Under the pieces are notes generated by a model. It was not told where the DNA came from. It saw only the letters and a list, made by a program, of their open reading frames with translations, and did no database searches. A DNA stretch of 64,000 nt from the NCBI GenBank assembly GCA_903840355.1, contig CAIMFJ010000005.1:558001-622000 (forward strand), given 5' to 3'. Shown here piece after piece: positions 1 to 9,675 of the stretch. The number at the start of each line of letters is the position of its first letter. The first letter of the stretch is position 1. Both the position numbers and the translations under genes were made by a program. Origin of the DNA: an uncultured Opitutia bacterium. GTDB taxonomy: Bacteria > Verrucomicrobiota > Verrucomicrobiia > Opitutales > UBA953.

Positions 1-1
1 A

Positions 2-784
2 TCCGCCAAACAAGGTGAGGCCGATCGTTACCCCGTACTTTTAAATGCTAAGTTCCAAGTGGCGATTCCCGCGGGTACGGAGAAAATTACTTTAAGATTT
101 CCCCCAGAACTCGGGGCGGTTTTTGCCAATCTCCGACGTGGTATGGAATTCCAAACCGTGATGGCGATTGGAGCCGGTGAATCTAGTGAGTTCGTGATCG
201 GAGAGCCCCATTTCTCCCTCGGGAATTTCCTCAAAGAAGGCTTTAACCATGTCATCCCCGAGGGCTGGGATCACTGCCTCTTCATGATGGCCATGTTCCT
301 CGGAGCCGCGTCGCTCGGCCAAGCCCTCACGCGCTCGCTCATTTTTACGGTCGGACACAGTATCACGCTTTCCCTGGTGGCCTTGGGGGCGGTAGGACAC
401 GTCACGGGATGGATTGAGCCAATCATCGCCTTCACCATCGGCGTGGGGGCAGTCCTGGCCTACCAAGGGAACGCCTCGGAGCGCTCGATGCTGCTCGTCC
501 CTGCGACTTTCGGACTCGTCCACGGTTTGGGCTTCGCCGCCGCCGTGACTGATAAGTTAAGCAGCTGGCAAAACGCTAGTTTAGTTCAAGTACTCATCGG
601 CTTTAACCTCGGCGTCGAGCTTGCTCAGGTAAGCGTCATCCTCGCCTTGGCACTCATCGTCAGGGTCATCTGGCGCACGGGCACCGTGCCGCTTCGCGCC
701 CGGCAAATGCTTTGCTTTGGCATCGCGGCCATCGGCTTTAGCGTCATGCTCAGTCGCATCTGGGAATTAATTTCGGGGCGTTAA
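2..784 (+). CDS. HupE/UreJ-family membrane protein, 5'-truncated by window edge
   Basis: The reading frame is open to the left edge, so the true start lies upstream; a GTG at 59 is in frame but need not be the start. The visible part has a soluble beta-rich stretch followed by about six hydrophobic segments. The first of these carries an N-terminal H-V-I-P-E-G-W-D-H motif like that of the HupE/UreJ_2 family. Later segments contain small-residue and His motifs (V-G-H-S near 350 and L-V-H-G-L-G-F near 520) typical of this family. HupE/UreJ proteins are thought to move nickel or cobalt, but the metal here is not shown. The stop overlaps the convergent sulfatase stop by 4 bases. Confidence 0.8.
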   Translation, partial: SAKQGEADRYPVLLNAKFQVAIPAGTEKITLRFPPELGAVFANLRRGMEFQTVMAIGAGESSEFVIGEPHFSLGNFLKEGFNHVIPEGWDHCLFMMAMFLGAASLGQALTRSLIFTVGHSITLSLVALGAVGHVTGWIEPIIAFTIGVGAVLAYQGNASERSMLLVPATFGLVHGLGFAAAVTDKLSSWQNASLVQVLIGFNLGVELAQVSVILALALIVRVIWRTGTVPLRARQMLCFGIAAIGFSVMLSRIWELISGR

Positions 785-2163
785 ATTTTGCCCACCGGAC
801 GCTTACCGGCATCCAATTTAGCCCGCTCTTTTTCGGCTAACTCTTTCAATTCCCGCACGAAATCTGGATGTTCTTCGCTCACATCGTGGCGTTCGCCTAA
901 ATCGCTTTCTAAATTATAAAGGGCGAAATCGACATGCCCTTTACGGTAAGCCATGGCATGCCCTGCGCGATCGGCGGGTTGCATGCCTTCATAACTCCGA
1001 TAATCATGAGGCAAATGAAGCTTCCACGGACCACGGCGAATTGCCTCTAATTTATCTCCGTAGTAATAAGCAAAGACCTCGCGGACTTGCTGCGCTTTAC
1101 CTTGTAACACCGGCAGGAAAGACTGCCCATCAATCGGCAACTCGGGAGATTTAGCACCACAGGCTTCTACTAACGTAGGCAGGAAATCCATGTTGGCGGC
1201 TAGAGCATCCGTCACGGAACCGGGCTTCACAACGCCAGGCCAACGGACAATCATCGGCACGCGCACCCCGCCTTCCCAGGTGGTGCCTTTACCTTCACGG
1301 AACGGCCCCGCCGAGCCCGCGTGCGAACCGAAGTTTAACCACGGGCCATTATCACTGGTAAAAATCACCAAGGTATTTTGGTCCAAGCCCTTTTCTTTTA
1401 ATAAATCTAAAAGATGGCCGATCATATCATCAATATCGGCCATGGTATCGGCGTAAGGCGTCGCCCCTTTACCTTTAAACTTTGCGGAAGCTCCCAGCGG
1501 AACGTGGGGCATCGAGGTCGCTAAATAGAGGAAGAAAGGCTCTCCCCCTTTGGCACGATCCGTGATGAATTTCGCGGCCCGAAAACCTTGTAACGTCGTC
1601 AAATTATCCATGTCGGTCCAATCTTTCACCGCCCCAAACACGTGCCCATCGACATACCATGGTAAAATCGGGAAATTCCGCATGGGATCACCGGGCACGT
1701 AACCATTCGGCCACATGTCATTAGAATAAGGCAGAATGAATGACTCTTCGAAACCGTGGGCTGGCGGCAAAAACTTTGGCTGATCTCCGACGTGCCATTT
1801 ACCCACCACGCCTGTATGATAACCACTCGCTTTCAATAAGGTAGCGAGGCTCTGCTCCTCTGGGTTTAAACCAATTTTAGCCTTGGGAGGCAGCGCCAAA
1901 CCACCCAACCCCACGCGATTGGAATAACACCCACTTAAAAGCGCCGCCCGAGAGGCCGTGCAAACTGCCTGCGTCGCATAAAAGCTCGTGAAACGCATCC
2001 CCTCGGACGCCAATCGATCCAGATTCGGCGTGTTATTACGCTTCGAACCATAACAAGTCGGATCGCCCCAGCCCATGTCGTCGCTCATAATTAAAACGAC
2101 ATTGGGACGAGCCATGCCAAAAAACGTGCATAGCAATAGGACCAAGGTTGGGGTGAACCTCAT
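781..2163 (-). CDS. secreted sulfatase (arylsulfatase family)
   Basis: This 460-aa protein has an N-terminal hydrophobic signal sequence (about residues 1-18), then the family opening N-V-V-L-I-M-S-D-D-M-G with the metal-binding aspartates. The C-T-A-S-R motif at residues 68-72 places Cys68 as the residue converted to formylglycine by a sulfatase-modifying enzyme, which is not in this window. Further conserved blocks are G-K-W-H-V-G and T-S-D-N-G-P. Sulfatases of this type remove sulfate esters from polysaccharides in the periplasm or outside the cell. The exact substrate cannot be read from sequence. The start is ATG with an AAAGGG stretch just upstream, one of the few purine-rich leaders in the window. 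The gene lies 49 bases downstream of the glutaredoxin-like gene on the same strand. Confidence 0.9.
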   Translation of the reverse strand: MRFTPTLVLLLCTFFGMARPNVVLIMSDDMGWGDPTCYGSKRNNTPNLDRLASEGMRFTSFYATQAVCTASRAALLSGCYSNRVGLGGLALPPKAKIGLNPEEQSLATLLKASGYHTGVVGKWHVGDQPKFLPPAHGFEESFILPYSNDMWPNGYVPGDPMRNFPILPWYVDGHVFGAVKDWTDMDNLTTLQGFRAAKFITDRAKGGEPFFLYLATSMPHVPLGASAKFKGKGATPYADTMADIDDMIGHLLDLLKEKGLDQNTLVIFTSDNGPWLNFGSHAGSAGPFREGKGTTWEGGVRVPMIVRWPGVVKPGSVTDALAANMDFLPTLVEACGAKSPELPIDGQSFLPVLQGKAQQVREVFAYYYGDKLEAIRRGPWKLHLPHDYRSYEGMQPADRAGHAMAYRKGHVDFALYNLESDLGERHDVSEEHPDFVRELKELAEKERAKLDAGKRPVGKI

Positions 2164-2212
2164 AGCCCTTTTTTAAAAGAATATTTTACAAAACCAAGTA
2201 AAAAAGCCACAC

Positions 2213-2488
2213 CTAAACTTTTAATCCCAACGCCTGACAAACCTCCGGACGTTTTTGGGCTTTGGCCTTAAACTCATCGACCGAGAAATCAGCGACGATA
2301 AAATCGCCGTAACGAAAACTCGGACACTTGGATTGTCCCGTGCAGGCAATCAATTCGCGCATATCATGCATCCGCGTGACCACATCACGCACGTCCAACT
2401 TCACACCCTGTTGGGCAAAAAAGGCGAGCGCCTCGGTGCACCAAGGGCACTGGGGCTTAACATAAAGGATTGGGAGTGCTTGAGACAT
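2213..2488 (-). CDS. glutaredoxin-like protein
   Basis: A 91-aa cytoplasmic protein whose strand I-L-Y-V-K leads into a C-P-W-C active site at residues 14-17, the dithiol motif of the glutaredoxin/thioredoxin fold. The length matches small glutaredoxins. A second pair of cysteines lies further on (C-T-G-Q-S-K-C), followed by a C-P-S-F-R stretch where glutaredoxins have the cis-proline T-V-P segment. Such proteins reduce disulfides or glutathionylated proteins. The ATG start is preceded by an AT-rich leader. It is divergent from the mutarotase-like gene and upstream of the sulfatase on the same strand. Confidence 0.8.
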   Translation of the reverse strand: MSQALPILYVKPQCPWCTEALAFFAQQGVKLDVRDVVTRMHDMRELIACTGQSKCPSFRYGDFIVADFSVDEFKAKAQKRPEVCQALGLKV

Positions 2489-2536
2489 AAAATTATAATA
2501 AAGACCCTAGGCTCCAGAGGCAAGTCCCCCTAGACA

Positions 2537-2564
2537 TTGTCAGACTTGCAGGTCTTAATAAGAT
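2537..2564 (+). promoter_or_regulatory. candidate promoter for the mutarotase-like gene
   Basis: TTGTCA (2537-2542), a 16-base spacer, then TAAGAT (2559-2564). The downstream ATG at 2582 is 17 bases from the -10-like box, so the predicted leader is only about 10 bases. The TTG of the -35-like box is in frame with the gene and can be mistaken for a start codon. Inference from pattern only. Confidence 0.35.
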
Positions 2565-2581
2565 ACCTTTCATCCCGATTT

Positions 2582-3685
2582 ATGGAAACCATCCACGGTG
2601 CCCCTTCTTTTATCCTTCGTTCCAACGAAGTTGAGTTAGCCATCACCGAAACGGCGGGGCACCTTGCTCCTGTTGCTTTTCACCTAGGCTCAAACACGGT
2701 TTCCCCCTACGCCCTCGCCCCTTGGACCCCTGCCCAGTCGGACTCCAACCTGCCTAATTTACTCCGCTACTTACGCGGCGACTTCATGTGCTTGCCCTTT
2801 GGCGGGCAAGAACAAGGCCCGCCTCACGGCGAAACGGCGAATGCACCTTGGCGCCTCACCCATGTCTCGCCCCACGCCCTTTCGCTCACGCAAGATTCCC
2901 GCGACACGGGAGCCCGTGTGACGAAAACGGTTTCGTTGGTTGAAGGCCATCACGCGGTCTATGTTGAACACCTGATTGAAAACCTCTCGGGAGCTTGGAA
3001 TTACGGCAACCATCCCATCCTCGATCTCTCTAAAGTGCCCGCTGGCGCAGCACGCATCGCCACGAGTCCTTTCCGCTTCGGCTCCGTTTACCCCGGGGAA
3101 TTCTCTAACCCCGATCAAGGCGAATCTGGGATTCTAAAACCGAATGCGACGTTTACTTCCCTAAAAGAAGTCCCCACGAAAAACGGCACCCTCGCCGACC
3201 TGACCCATTACCCCGCCCGCGAAGGCTACGATGATTTAATCATGCTGGTGAATGCCCCAGCGACCGAACAACAACCCTTTGCTTGGACGGCTGTCACCTT
3301 CCCGGGCTACATCTGGTTCTCCTTAAAGATGGTCGCCGACTTCCCCTCCACCTTATTCTGGATGTCCAACGGGGGTCGCCCAGGCCACCCTTGGGAGAAG
3401 CGCCACCTTGGACGTCTCGGACTCGAGGAGGTTTGTTCACATTTCTGTGACGGCGTAGCTACGGCCCGCGAAAATCGCCTCGCCCATTTAAAAATTCCTA
3501 CCTGTCGGACGTTCCAACGCCACCAACCCGTCCGACTCCCCATTATCCAAGGGATTGCGGCGGTTCCCAAGGGCTTCGGGCAGGTCCAAAGCATTACCCC
3601 AGCTGGCAATCACCGCATCCAAATCACGGGTGAAACGCAGCCCCCCCTCTCGGTGGCGATTAATTGGCAGTTTTTGAAGGGTTAA
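2582..3685 (+). CDS. galactose-mutarotase-like hypothetical protein
   Basis: With ATG at 2582 the protein has about 367 residues. The frame extends to a TTG at 2537, but that triplet coincides with a promoter-like box, so I prefer the ATG. The opening L-R-S-N-E-V-E-L-A-I-T-E-T-A-G-H-L-A-P-V and the beta-rich sequence resemble the mutarotase-like superfamily that acts on free sugar anomers. I cannot assign a known family with certainty. No signal peptide is visible, so it is probably cytoplasmic. It begins a same-strand run with a PMI-like cupin, a TIM-barrel isomerase and a Gfo/Idh/MocA oxidoreductase, which supports a role in sugar handling. Confidence 0.7.
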   Translation: METIHGAPSFILRSNEVELAITETAGHLAPVAFHLGSNTVSPYALAPWTPAQSDSNLPNLLRYLRGDFMCLPFGGQEQGPPHGETANAPWRLTHVSPHALSLTQDSRDTGARVTKTVSLVEGHHAVYVEHLIENLSGAWNYGNHPILDLSKVPAGAARIATSPFRFGSVYPGEFSNPDQGESGILKPNATFTSLKEVPTKNGTLADLTHYPAREGYDDLIMLVNAPATEQQPFAWTAVTFPGYIWFSLKMVADFPSTLFWMSNGGRPGHPWEKRHLGRLGLEEVCSHFCDGVATARENRLAHLKIPTCRTFQRHQPVRLPIIQGIAAVPKGFGQVQSITPAGNHRIQITGETQPPLSVAINWQFLKG

Positions 3686-3748
3686 ATCCCCTACTCAATT
3701 CTTGTCCCCGCAAGGATAGTCCCCTAAATCGGACGTCCCCCTCCTCTT

Positions 3749-5020
3749 ATGTTCTCCCCTCAGACCACTCATGATTTGACCACGAAGAAAAGCGGCGTCG
3801 CTTCGCTCGTGCGCAAAGAGCTCACGCGCACCGGAGGCTTGCTGCGTCTCGCCCCCTGCTGGGTGCCTCGGTCTTTCTTGCAGCCAGGCAAGCGCCTCAA
3901 ACTGCACCCCGATGATTTATACGCTTTTGGTTTAAACCGTGGTGGTATCGACGAACGCTGGTTCGCTTCGACGACTGAAGCAGCCAACGACAACCGTACG
4001 CCTGATGAAGGCCTATCGTATGTGATCATCGACAACACGCGCTTCACCCTCAAACAAGCGGTGCAAGAATGTGGTGCCGAATTAATCGGTAGCAAAATTT
4101 GGAGCAAGTATCGCAAGTGGCCTGTCTACTCGAAGTTCTTCGATAACATGGGTCCCATCCCTCACCACATGCACCAAGACGCCAAGCAGGCGAAATTGGT
4201 CGGCCAAGAAGGCAAGCCTGAGTCCTACTACTTCCCACCTCAGCACAACAACGTGGGCAACAATTTCCCTTACACGTTCATGGGCTTCGAGCCCGGTACG
4301 ACCAAGGCCCAAGTGCGCGAGTGCATCGCGAACTGGAACAAGGGTGATAACAAAATCCTCGCCCTGTCTAAAGCTTACAAACTGGAACCCGGCACGGGCT
4401 GGCTCATCGATCCCTGTATCTTGCACGCCCCTGGTTCGCTCTGCACCTACGAACCACAATGGGGTTCGGACGTTTTCGGTATGTACCAAAACCTCGTGGA
4501 AGGCCGCGAAGTACCCTGGTCTCTCCTCGTTAAAGACATGCCTAAGTCCAAACACAAAGACGTCGATTTCATCGTCGACCAATTGGACTGGGAAAAGAAC
4601 GTGGATCCTAACTTCAAGGACAACCACTACCTCGAACCCGTGGTTTCGGAAGAAGGCGAAGGCTACGTCGACAAGTGGATCGTTTACGGCAAGGTCGACA
4701 AATTCCAATACTTCACGGCGAAAGAGCTCACCGTTGCCCCGGGTGCGGAGTGCACCATCAAGGACCACGGCGCTTATGGTTTAATCTGCGTTCAAGGTTC
4801 GGGCTTCATCAACGATGAGCCCCTCAACAGCCCGAAGTTAATTCGTTTCCATGAACTGACGGAAGACGAATACTTCTGCACCGAAGCCGGTGCTAAGGCT
4901 GGCATCACCTTCCAGAACACTTCCTCCACGGAACCCCTCGTGTGCTTGCGTTACTTCGGCCCCGAAGTAAACCCACATGCGCCTGCGATGGGTGCCTATA
5001 AGAAGAATAAAAAGAAGTAA
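3749..5020 (+). CDS. phosphomannose-isomerase-like cupin protein
   Basis: A 423-aa protein without signal peptide. Residues 139-158 hold H-H-M-H-Q-D followed by G-K-P-E, the arrangement of metal ligands (two His, one Glu) seen in class I mannose-6-phosphate isomerases. An H-P-D-D-L-Y motif lies near residue 53 and a second cupin-like half ([11 protein letters not shown]) lies near the C-terminus. Class I enzymes interconvert fructose-6-P and mannose-6-P, but this protein is diverged and may use another sugar. It is 23 bases ahead of the sugar isomerase/epimerase gene and probably cotranscribed. The start ATG follows a pyrimidine-only stretch (CCCCCTCCTCTT). A lysine-rich C-terminal tail is unusual. 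Confidence 0.7.
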   Translation: MFSPQTTHDLTTKKSGVASLVRKELTRTGGLLRLAPCWVPRSFLQPGKRLKLHPDDLYAFGLNRGGIDERWFASTTEAANDNRTPDEGLSYVIIDNTRFTLKQAVQECGAELIGSKIWSKYRKWPVYSKFFDNMGPIPHHMHQDAKQAKLVGQEGKPESYYFPPQHNNVGNNFPYTFMGFEPGTTKAQVRECIANWNKGDNKILALSKAYKLEPGTGWLIDPCILHAPGSLCTYEPQWGSDVFGMYQNLVEGREVPWSLLVKDMPKSKHKDVDFIVDQLDWEKNVDPNFKDNHYLEPVVSEEGEGYVDKWIVYGKVDKFQYFTAKELTVAPGAECTIKDHGAYGLICVQGSGFINDEPLNSPKLIRFHELTEDEYFCTEAGAKAGITFQNTSSTEPLVCLRYFGPEVNPHAPAMGAYKKNKKK

Positions 5021-5043
5021 CCTTCCTTCCACCCCAAACGATC

Positions 5044-6048
5044 ATGAAACTACACAACGCCATGTGGCCCGGCCTCGTCGGCAAGGAGCCAGATACCGAC
5101 CACCCACCTATCGCCCTCGAACGCATGCTAGCCATGACGGCCGCTGCGAACGTGGACGGTAAGAAGTTTGATGGGGTCGACCTCTTCCTATTCAATCCTC
5201 ACACCGATCCTGATATCAGTGATGATGACCTCAAGAAGATGGCCGATCTGATCGCTGGCCACGGCTTAAAAGTAGGTTCACTCGTGGCTCCTGTTTGGGG
5301 TGGTACGGTCGGTGACTCCGCGATGGGCAGCGACGAACAGCAGCAGAAATTCCTCCTCGCCATCGAGAAGGCCTGCCGCATCGCCAAATTGCTCAACCGT
5401 CACGGCGTCCGTCAATACGGCGTCATCCGCGTCGACTCCGCTGAATTCGGCGTCGCCAAGTGGCGCGAAAACGAGAAGGCCAACACCGCTCGCATTATCG
5501 ATACCTTCAAGAAAGCCGCCAAGATTGCGGCGGACAACGGCGAACGCCTCGCTGCGGAAGGTGAAATCTGCTGGGCCGGGATGCACTCCTGGAAAGCGAT
5601 GCTCGATACCCTCGAAGGCGTCGGCATGCCTAAAGTCTTCGGCTTCCAAGCCGACTTAGCACACACTTACCTCTACCTCATGGGCTACAACGCCCCCGAG
5701 GCCGCCTTGCTTAAAGAAGGCTACACGGATGCCGAATTCTGGCCCGCTTACCGCAACATGGTGGGCAAACTTCGTCCTTGGACCATCGACTTCCACGTGG
5801 CCCAAAACGACGGCACGGTGCACGGCACGGGTTCGCACGAAAAGACGGGGCGTCACTGCCAAGCTGATGATCCCAACGGCAAACTCAAGATTGCTGAGTG
5901 CTCCAAGATCTGGCTCGAAGGCGCTGCCGAACGCGGCATCCAGCATATCTGCTGGGATGGTTGCATGTTCCCCAACGCGACCCTCGAAAACCCCAAGACC
6001 TGGAACACCATCTTGGGCACGATGCTCAAGGTTAAACAAGCTCTCTAA
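5044..6048 (+). CDS. sugar phosphate isomerase/epimerase (TIM barrel)
   Basis: A 334-aa cytoplasmic protein of the xylose-isomerase-like TIM-barrel type. It has alternating strands and helices and carries candidate metal-binding acidic and His residues ([23 protein letters not shown]). It probably isomerises or epimerises a sugar or keto-sugar and works in the same pathway as the following Gfo/Idh/MocA oxidoreductase, a pairing common in sugar and inositol catabolism. The gene is 23 bases after the cupin gene and 14 bases before the oxidoreductase. The substrate cannot be deduced. Confidence 0.8.
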   Translation: MKLHNAMWPGLVGKEPDTDHPPIALERMLAMTAAANVDGKKFDGVDLFLFNPHTDPDISDDDLKKMADLIAGHGLKVGSLVAPVWGGTVGDSAMGSDEQQQKFLLAIEKACRIAKLLNRHGVRQYGVIRVDSAEFGVAKWRENEKANTARIIDTFKKAAKIAADNGERLAAEGEICWAGMHSWKAMLDTLEGVGMPKVFGFQADLAHTYLYLMGYNAPEAALLKEGYTDAEFWPAYRNMVGKLRPWTIDFHVAQNDGTVHGTGSHEKTGRHCQADDPNGKLKIAECSKIWLEGAAERGIQHICWDGCMFPNATLENPKTWNTILGTMLKVKQAL

Positions 6049-6062
6049 TCCCCTACCTCACT

Positions 6063-7214
6063 ATGTCTAAAAAAGAAATTCGCATCGGACTCATCGGCTA
6101 CGGCTTCATGGGTCGGACGCACTCCAACGCGCTCTCACAAGTCTCCCACTTCTTCAAAACCAACCACGTGCCCGTTCGTCAGGCCGTGTGCGGTCGCGAT
6201 GAAGCAAAAGTAAAAGCCTTCGCTGAACAGTGGGGCTATGCCTCCTACGAAACCGATTGGCGCAAGCTCGTGGCCCGTGCAGATATCGACGCGGTCGACA
6301 TCTGCACGCCCAATGACTCGCACGCAGAAATCGCCTTGGAGTGCATCAAGCACGGCAAGATAATCCTCTGCGAAAAGCCTCTCGCCCTCAATGGTGACCA
6401 AGGTGCTGAAATGGTCGCCGCCGTCGAAAAATCCGGTCTGCCTAACTTAGTTTGGTATAACTACCGTTTCTTGCCTGCCGTGACGTTGGCCAAGAACATC
6501 GTCGATAAGGGCGAACTGGGTCGCATCTTCCACTACCGTGCCAACTTCCTGCAGGATTGGACGATTTCGACCGACCTGCCTCAAGGCGGTGCTGGTCTCT
6601 GGCGCCTCGACGCCGCCGCCGCCGGTTCTGGCGTAACGGGCGACCTCTTGGCCCACTGTATCGACACCGCTCGCTGGATCAACGGCGACATCGTCGAAGT
6701 CTCTGCGATGACCGAAACGTTCATCAAAGAACGCACCCACACCGCCACGGGCAAGAAGCAAGCCGTCACCATCGACGATGCTTGTGCCTTCATGTGCCGC
6801 TTCGCCAATGGTTCGCTCGCGATCTTCGAGTCGACCCGCTACGCTCGCGGTCACAAGGCCTTGTACACCTTCGAAATCAACGGCGAAAAGAAGTCCTTAC
6901 AATGGGACTTACATGACCTCAATCGTTTGAACTACTTCGACCACGGCGTCCCTGGTGACCGCCGCGGCTGGAGCAGCATCCATACCACGGATGGCGATCA
7001 CCCCTACGCTGGTAACTGGTGGGTTCCTGGTCTCTGCTTGGGCTACGAGCACTCGTTTATCCACGAGTTGGCTGAGTTCCTCAAGAGCCTCGACAACCCC
7101 AGCGCCCCTAAGGCCTACCCAGACTTCCGCCACGCGCTCGGCACCCAATACGTTTGCGACGCCGTGCTCGAGTCGGCTCGCACCAAGCAGTGGGTCAAGG
7201 TCAAGCAGGCCTAA
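6063..7214 (+). CDS. Gfo/Idh/MocA-family oxidoreductase
   Basis: A 383-aa cytoplasmic protein. The N-terminal Rossmann motif G-L-I-G-Y-G-F-M-G (residues 9-17) binds NAD(P). The family signature E-K-P is at residues 104-106, where the Lys is the usual catalytic or nicotinamide-contacting residue. The C-terminal half is the beta-sheet substrate domain. Family members oxidise sugars, inositols and sugar derivatives. It is the last gene of the 3749-7214 operon, followed by a strong intrinsic terminator. The leader is C-rich (CCCCTACCTCACT) with no Shine-Dalgarno sequence. Confidence 0.9.
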   Translation: MSKKEIRIGLIGYGFMGRTHSNALSQVSHFFKTNHVPVRQAVCGRDEAKVKAFAEQWGYASYETDWRKLVARADIDAVDICTPNDSHAEIALECIKHGKIILCEKPLALNGDQGAEMVAAVEKSGLPNLVWYNYRFLPAVTLAKNIVDKGELGRIFHYRANFLQDWTISTDLPQGGAGLWRLDAAAAGSGVTGDLLAHCIDTARWINGDIVEVSAMTETFIKERTHTATGKKQAVTIDDACAFMCRFANGSLAIFESTRYARGHKALYTFEINGEKKSLQWDLHDLNRLNYFDHGVPGDRRGWSSIHTTDGDHPYAGNWWVPGLCLGYEHSFIHELAEFLKSLDNPSAPKAYPDFRHALGTQYVCDAVLESARTKQWVKVKQA

Positions 7215-7233
7215 GCGACCTCGCCATCCATAC

Positions 7234-7264
7234 AAGACCCCCAGTTACCTGGGGGTCTTTTTTT
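7234..7264 (+). terminator. intrinsic terminator of the sugar operon
   Basis: An 11-base-pair perfect stem (7234-7244 with 7249-7259) closes a TTAC loop and runs into seven or more T. It sits 20 bases after the oxidoreductase stop, between two convergent genes. Confidence 0.92.
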
Positions 7265-7280
7265 GGACGAGTTTCTAAAA

Positions 7281-8258
7281 CTAACGCTTAATAAAAGGCC
7301 GACGTTCCGCAGACGCCGCCTTGGGCGTCGTGGTGCTATTCACCAAGGCATCTTCTCCATCGACCCAGCGGCCCATCACCAAGGAGGTTTCGGAAGTAAC
7401 CTTTAAATTATAAAGTTTTTTGGCTTCGGCTTGGGCATCGGCGGTGAAATTGCCGTTGGCGACGACCAAGACAATATCACTCCCCTTCAGATTCTGAAAG
7501 GCGGTAACAATGATATGCGTCGCACCAAAAGTCTTTAATATGGGAAAGGCCTGTTCGATTTGGCGAGCCCGCATGGGAACCGTGGCAAGCTGGGGTAGCT
7601 GACCATCTTCCGCAAAAGCCTCTTTCAAGGCCTCCTCGTAAGCCTGCACGGCATCCTTTCGCGCTAGGGGCACGATATCCACCGCACAATCCGAATCACT
7701 CGCTAAGCGATGGGCCATCTGCGTCAGCCGGACAATCGGCAAAGGAGGCAACTTTGCCTCCGCCGCGATTTCTTTACCGTCCTTAAAGGAAGTAATCGTG
7801 AAAGAGTTTTCTTCACCACGATGACCCCACCCCGCAGCCTCCAACCGATCCAGAGCCGCGGGGGTAAAGGTACCAATCAGAATTAAACGAACATACTCCT
7901 CCTCTTGCTCGTTATCATGGTAAATCGCAATGAGATGGGTGGCCCCAGCGGCCTTATAATCCGCTAAGCGACTGACGATTTGCGAAGCTTGTTTGGGGAT
8001 TTCTATAGTGGGCGGATCGGTATCATCATTCCGAAAGAATCCTTGATAATACTGCTGCAGGGTCTTGCCCGCCGTTGGACTCGCCAGCGGGATAAACCCA
8101 ATCGTTGATCCACCATCGAGGGCCGCCTGTTTGGCCTCTTCAGAAGCCTGGGCCGCCTCGGCAATACCATTCAAGGGTGAGTCAGCGGCCAACAAGTAAT
8201 GCGCCGCTCCAACGGTACCAGCCAACGCCACCAGCCAAGAGCAAATGTGTTTACGCAT
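7281..8258 (-). CDS. secreted protein of unknown function with internal duplication
   Basis: A 325-aa protein with an N-terminal hydrophobic segment ending near A-H-Y-L-L-A-A-D, consistent with a cleaved signal peptide. I do not recognise a named family. Two regions resemble each other: one around residue 100 (G-A-T-H-L-I-A-I then F-T-P-A-A) and one around residue 245 (G-A-T-H-I-I-V-T then F-T-A-D-A). This suggests a duplicated alpha/beta domain. Two long acidic-helical stretches connect them. It is on the same strand as, and downstream of, the thioredoxin-like gene, but a terminator lies between them, so it may be transcribed on its own. Confidence 0.75.
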   Translation of the reverse strand: MRKHICSWLVALAGTVGAAHYLLAADSPLNGIAEAAQASEEAKQAALDGGSTIGFIPLASPTAGKTLQQYYQGFFRNDDTDPPTIEIPKQASQIVSRLADYKAAGATHLIAIYHDNEQEEEYVRLILIGTFTPAALDRLEAAGWGHRGEENSFTITSFKDGKEIAAEAKLPPLPIVRLTQMAHRLASDSDCAVDIVPLARKDAVQAYEEALKEAFAEDGQLPQLATVPMRARQIEQAFPILKTFGATHIIVTAFQNLKGSDIVLVVANGNFTADAQAEAKKLYNLKVTSETSLVMGRWVDGEDALVNSTTTPKAASAERRPFIKR

Positions 8259-8330
8259 AGAGATTAAACCCCGCTAAATTTGAAAAGATATCAAATATAA
8301 ACTAAGCCACCGCGACTTTGTTGCGCGTTA

Positions 8331-8369
8331 AAAAATAATAAAGACGCCCTTCGTTCGGAAAGGCGTCTT
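8331..8369 (-). terminator. intrinsic terminator of the thioredoxin-like gene
   Basis: Read on the minus strand, AAGACGCC (8369-8362) pairs with GGCGTCTT (8348-8341) and is followed by a T-rich run (8340-8331). It lies 18 bases after the stop of the gene ending at 8388. Confidence 0.85.
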
Positions 8370-8387
8370 ACCTCTAAGTCAGGCCAG

Positions 8388-9602
8388 TTACTTTTTGGTA
8401 ACAGGAGCGGGAGCGTAGAAACGGTTCAGCTTATCTAAAATCACATTTACCGTGTCCATACGGTTAATCGGACCGTTATGGCGCCATACAATCTCGCCCC
8501 CTGGTGCCACTAAAATCGTGTGCGGGATTGGACCTGGCATATCTTTATCGAGGGCGGCAGCGAGGTCATCCGTGCTGCCGGTAAAGAGGTAGTGATTCGT
8601 GGTGCGGCCTTCTTTCTTCACCGTGGACTCCACCTTCTTACTCATCCCGGCGGCTTGTTTAAATAAGAACGCCGTGGCCTTATCTTTGTCTTCCGCTTTA
8701 TCCAAACTGATCGTCACCAACTCGAAATCGCGCATGTCGAATTGACGCGAGATTTCCACCAAGTCGGGGAACTCTTGGACGCAAGGAGTGCACCAGGTAG
8801 CCCAAACGTTAATCAAGCGATACTTGTTCGTAGGATTAGCCCGGAGCTGAGCGAGATCCTCTTTGGTGGCAACTTGCACCGTCACCGGGGTCTTCGCCCA
8901 AGCCTCATGCTTGGCGTCATGCAGGGCCTTCTTCTCGCGCCATTTGGTCGAGCAGCCCATGGGCTTGGTGAATTCGACGGGCACTGGCTTACCCGCTAAA
9001 ATCGCATCAACCGCATTTTGGGCGTCCTTAGACTTCACCGTGCTGTCATCGTAGAAGCGCGAATCATCAAAGCGACCGGCGTAGCGTAGCTGCAGCTTCT
9101 TATCAAAAATAAACACGTGGGGCGTGGCCAAGCAGCCATAGGCACGAGCGGTGAGTTGTTTGTCACCGTCGTAGAGGTAATCAAAGGTCCAGTGATTCTT
9201 TTCCGCATAGGGCTTCATTTCCGCAAACGAATCACCAAACTCGCCGTAGCCTAACTCATCTTTACTCAAACCGTCAGGGTGATTGGGGTTAATCGCCACC
9301 AATTTGACGCCCTTGGGCTTATACTCTTCCCAAAAACGCTGGAGGCGCTTTTCGATACTATGGGACGTGGGACAGTGATTGGACGTAAACAACACGACCA
9401 AGACCTCGCCGCCCGTATACTCCGAAAGTTTATGGTTTTTGCCGTCGATGCCGGGCAAATCAAAGTCGGGGGCGGTATCGCCAACTTTTAGGGTGCGAAT
9501 ATCGGGAGGGTTACCGTTGACTAGGCCAGGAGCATCCGCGGCCCATAATCCGACGGAAACCAAGCAGGCCGTCCAAATAAGGTTGAAGGATTTTTTGAAC
9601 AT
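8388..9602 (-). CDS. double thioredoxin-fold protein (AhpC/TSA-like + TlpA-like)
   Basis: A 404-aa exported protein (signal sequence about residues 1-22, ending W-A-A-D-A). The first domain (about 38-210) opens V-G-D-T-A-P-D-F-D-L-P-G, the peroxiredoxin/redoxin signature, with a single-Cys site in S-N-H-C-P-T-S. The second domain (about 240-400) has the thioredoxin motif W-A-T-W-C-T-P-C and the P-H-T-I-L-V cis-proline region, as in TlpA/ResA. Such proteins manage thiol redox in the periplasm, often for cytochrome c maturation, which would fit the adjacent CxxCH-bearing gene upstream on the same strand. It starts at ATG after GGTTACCCCT, a C-rich leader. Confidence 0.88.
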   Translation of the reverse strand: MFKKSFNLIWTACLVSVGLWAADAPGLVNGNPPDIRTLKVGDTAPDFDLPGIDGKNHKLSEYTGGEVLVVLFTSNHCPTSHSIEKRLQRFWEEYKPKGVKLVAINPNHPDGLSKDELGYGEFGDSFAEMKPYAEKNHWTFDYLYDGDKQLTARAYGCLATPHVFIFDKKLQLRYAGRFDDSRFYDDSTVKSKDAQNAVDAILAGKPVPVEFTKPMGCSTKWREKKALHDAKHEAWAKTPVTVQVATKEDLAQLRANPTNKYRLINVWATWCTPCVQEFPDLVEISRQFDMRDFELVTISLDKAEDKDKATAFLFKQAAGMSKKVESTVKKEGRTTNHYLFTGSTDDLAAALDKDMPGPIPHTILVAPGGEIVWRHNGPINRMDTVNVILDKLNRFYAPAPVTKK

Positions 9603-9675
9603 AGGGGTAACCTTGAGAGTCTATAAGAACTCCCAAAGTTCCACCCAAAACTAATGGCCTGAACGGCTACCCGAC

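Noticed and set aside
4082-4768. Long minus-strand open frame inside the cupin gene
   Set aside because: It is antisense to a gene with clear motifs, has a low-complexity V/D/R-rich sequence and no family features.
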